From Motiliproteus sp047633175 (GTDB taxonomy: Bacteria; Pseudomonadota; Gammaproteobacteria; Pseudomonadales; Balneatricaceae), in the NCBI GenBank assembly GCA_047633175.1, contig JBLIEQ010000002.1, positions 124,001 to 188,000 of the forward strand: a DNA stretch of 64,000 nucleotides. Direction: 5' to 3'. The stretch's first letter is position 1; the number at the start of each line of letters is the position of its first letter. The notes under the pieces are model-generated. The model was given only the letters and a program-made list of their open reading frames with translations. It did no database searches and was not told the DNA's origin. This document shows, in pieces, positions 62,496-64,000 of the stretch. The translations under genes were made by a program, and so were the position numbers.

Positions 62496-63515
62496 CTACC
62501 AAACCTCATCAATAAAGGCGCTGATCGCCTTCGCTGCCGCCCCTATATCCACCTGACTCATATCCTGTTCAATCTCCGAGGGTGGAGTGATGGCCAGGGT
62601 GCGCCCCACCCCGTTCAGCGTACGCCAACGTAGTGGCGTCGATGAACGGCGGTTGGGGTAGAAACCGACCGTAGGACGATCCAGCGCGCCGGCGATATGC
62701 AGAGTCCCTGTGGAACCTGCGATAAACAGATCCGCCAGCGCCAGCTGCTGGGCAAAATGCTGCAGCCCCTCCGTCGAGCTGAAAATTCGCTGCGAGATCC
62801 CTTCGGCATCCAACAAGGCAGCCAGTGTACGGGTTGCCTCCAGTTCTCCCGGGCCCGCCGTCAAGATAAAGCAGCTATCGGGTCGGGCTATTTTTCTCGC
62901 CAGCTCGGCGTACTGCGCCAGGCTGAGGTTATTAGCCGAGCCCCCGTGTCCCGAGTGGATAAAGATCAGCCGCGTAGAGGGCGCCAGGTCCTTAGCGTTC
63001 AAAAATTCCTGCCGTAGCTCCGTTAACATCTCAGCATCGACTCTCAGATAAGGTCCTTCAGGTGACTTATAACGGCCACCGCAATCCTCGATCGCCGCTT
63101 GAGTCAGATCCAGGTTGTAGGCATATTCAGGCTGCTGCGACTGGGAGCGACGCTGCTTCAACCGCCGGTTATAGAACAGCTGCGCCAGCTTAGTCGCCGG
63201 CGCCCAACGGACTGGAATCCCGGCTCTAAATCCCAGCAACCCGATGCGAGTGGTCGAGAACAGGGTCAGTAGCAGATCATAATGCTCTACCTTGACCTGC
63301 TTGAGCAGACTGTTAAAACCCTCCTTGCCTGCCGCCTCGGTCGGATCGGTTAAGATCTCGTCTATCCAGGGGCAGAGTTCTGCAATGGGTCTGGTATAGT
63401 TAGGCACCAGCGCCACGACCCGGGATTCCGGAAAGGCCTGTTTCAGGGCCTGGAAGCAGGGCCAGGCGAGCATAAAATCGCCCAGCTTATCGTTTCTGAC
63501 GACCAGAATCTTCAT
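62496..63515 (-). CDS. Family 9 glycosyltransferase (heptosyltransferase-like)
   Basis: The protein is about 339 residues long. The GT9 start is MKILVVRNDKLGDFMLAWPC, a PNYTRPIAEL acceptor-domain strand follows, and the donor site is LFIAGSTGTLHIAGAL. It is probably an LPS core heptosyltransferase, possibly WaaC- or WaaQ-like. It is encoded opposite to the other core genes. The ATG at 63515 is chosen because the motif starts there; ATG 63542 is a weaker alternative. Confidence 0.85.
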   Translation of the reverse strand: MKILVVRNDKLGDFMLAWPCFQALKQAFPESRVVALVPNYTRPIAELCPWIDEILTDPTEAAGKEGFNSLLKQVKVEHYDLLLTLFSTTRIGLLGFRAGIPVRWAPATKLAQLFYNRRLKQRRSQSQQPEYAYNLDLTQAAIEDCGGRYKSPEGPYLRVDAEMLTELRQEFLNAKDLAPSTRLIFIHSGHGGSANNLSLAQYAELARKIARPDSCFILTAGPGELEATRTLAALLDAEGISQRIFSSTEGLQHFAQQLALADLFIAGSTGTLHIAGALDRPTVGFYPNRRSSTPLRWRTLNGVGRTLAITPPSEIEQDMSQVDIGAAAKAISAFIDEVW

Positions 63516-63669
63516 AACCTGCTGCCGCGTAGATATAGACATAGATGTAAGGGCCTAAGATGATGACGGTTACGCTAACCACAGATCAGCAATAGCCGTT
63601 ATTATCAGCGCTCTGCCTCTGGCTGACAACCGCCGAGCAACACTTCCAGACCGCCCAAGAGAGTCACCG

Positions 63670-64000
63670 ATGAAGCTAGTCATTTTATGTTTATCCGAGG
63701 GCATCGGTGGACTGGAGCTGTACTGCGTACGCGAATACCATGCCCTGACCCGGCAGGGTATCCAATGCATACCCGTGGTCAAACAGGGCAGCCTGCTTGA
63801 TCAGCGCTTTATCGCCAGTGGCGTGGTTCCTGAGTACCTCGACTGCAATTTTCACAAGGTGCCCCTGGTGGCCGCATGGCGGCTTGGTCGCCTGCTGAAA
63901 ACCCTTGGCGCCGATGCGTTGCATATGCACTGGGCCAAGGATCTGCCACTGGCGGCGCTGGCGAAGAAGGTCTCCGGGCGGGCGTTCAAGCTATGTTATA
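63670..64000 (+). CDS. Glycosyltransferase (GT4-like), cut by the window end
   Basis: The frame begins MKLVILCLSEGIGGLELYCV and runs without a stop to base 64000, giving 110 residues of the N-terminal acceptor domain of a GT-B enzyme. GGLELYC near the start and LHMHWAKDL are typical. It is divergent from the 62496-63515 gene, and continues the LPS or polysaccharide region. The donor domain lies outside the window. Confidence 0.8.
   Translation, partial: MKLVILCLSEGIGGLELYCVREYHALTRQGIQCIPVVKQGSLLDQRFIASGVVPEYLDCNFHKVPLVAAWRLGRLLKTLGADALHMHWAKDLPLAALAKKVSGRAFKLCY

Overview
The window looks like a chromosomal segment of a gammaproteobacterium. Supporting signs are the lipid A-core heptose genes (gmhA, hldE, hldD, waaF and a waaE-type transferase), a folX-folE-folM operon, a photolyase next to a ybgA-type gene, sigma-54 regulation and proteobacterial CopA/CopB/CopR/CopS copper resistance. 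The genus cannot be read from the sequence alone. About a third of the window is accessory DNA: duplicated copper genes, decayed insertion sequences, a umuC fragment, tRNA-Leu-like scars and palindromic intergenic repeats.

Layout. 0-3 kb: a GST-fold protein, an AhpD-like protein, a SOUL haem protein between two tRNA-Leu-like direct repeats, and a cytochrome c5-type lipoprotein. 3-9.8 kb: a complete nine-gene N-ATPase operon (atpDCQRBEFAG, minus strand), the laterally transferred and probably Na+-coupled F-type ATPase. 10-19.7 kb: a tiny Lys-rich protein, Hsp20, a DUF2189 membrane protein, tetrahydromonapterin genes, a PAP2 phosphatase with a GT4 glycosyltransferase, small proteins, a membrane class III cyclase and IS remnants. 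19.7-42.7 kb: a copper/heavy-metal island. A cytochrome c-Met-rich protein-copB-copA block occurs twice as a direct duplication (19.7-23.6 and 36.4-40.3 kb). Between the copies lie two P1B-type ATPases, a YHS protein, a MerR regulator, DsbD, c-type cytochromes and three related small proteins of an unfamiliar HMA-like family. The left copA copy has a nonsense codon; the right copy is intact and divergent from copRS.

43.5-53 kb: the most interesting region. It holds a sigma-54 promoter candidate, a structured leader, a 934-residue glycine-rich secreted protein, a small secreted protein, a periplasmic C39 cysteine peptidase, a protein with a double-glycine-leader-like segment, an outer-membrane beta-barrel protein and a VpsR-like sigma-54 activator. 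A six-unit, 10-bp-phased repeat lies upstream of the barrel gene. In outline it resembles the Pseudomonas Fap amyloid system (C39 peptidase, barrel pore, repetitive exported substrate) but has different proteins, and it may be a little-described surface-fibre or matrix secretion system.

53-64 kb: photolyase, a DUF523/DUF1722 protein, a cold-shock-like/DUF3465 protein, tRNA-Phe, and LPS inner-core genes. Two 31-codon mini-ORFs that each repeat the start of hldD sit, by ATGA overlaps, between hldE and hldD. A similar repeated gene start precedes copR, so iterated 5' ends occur twice in this window.
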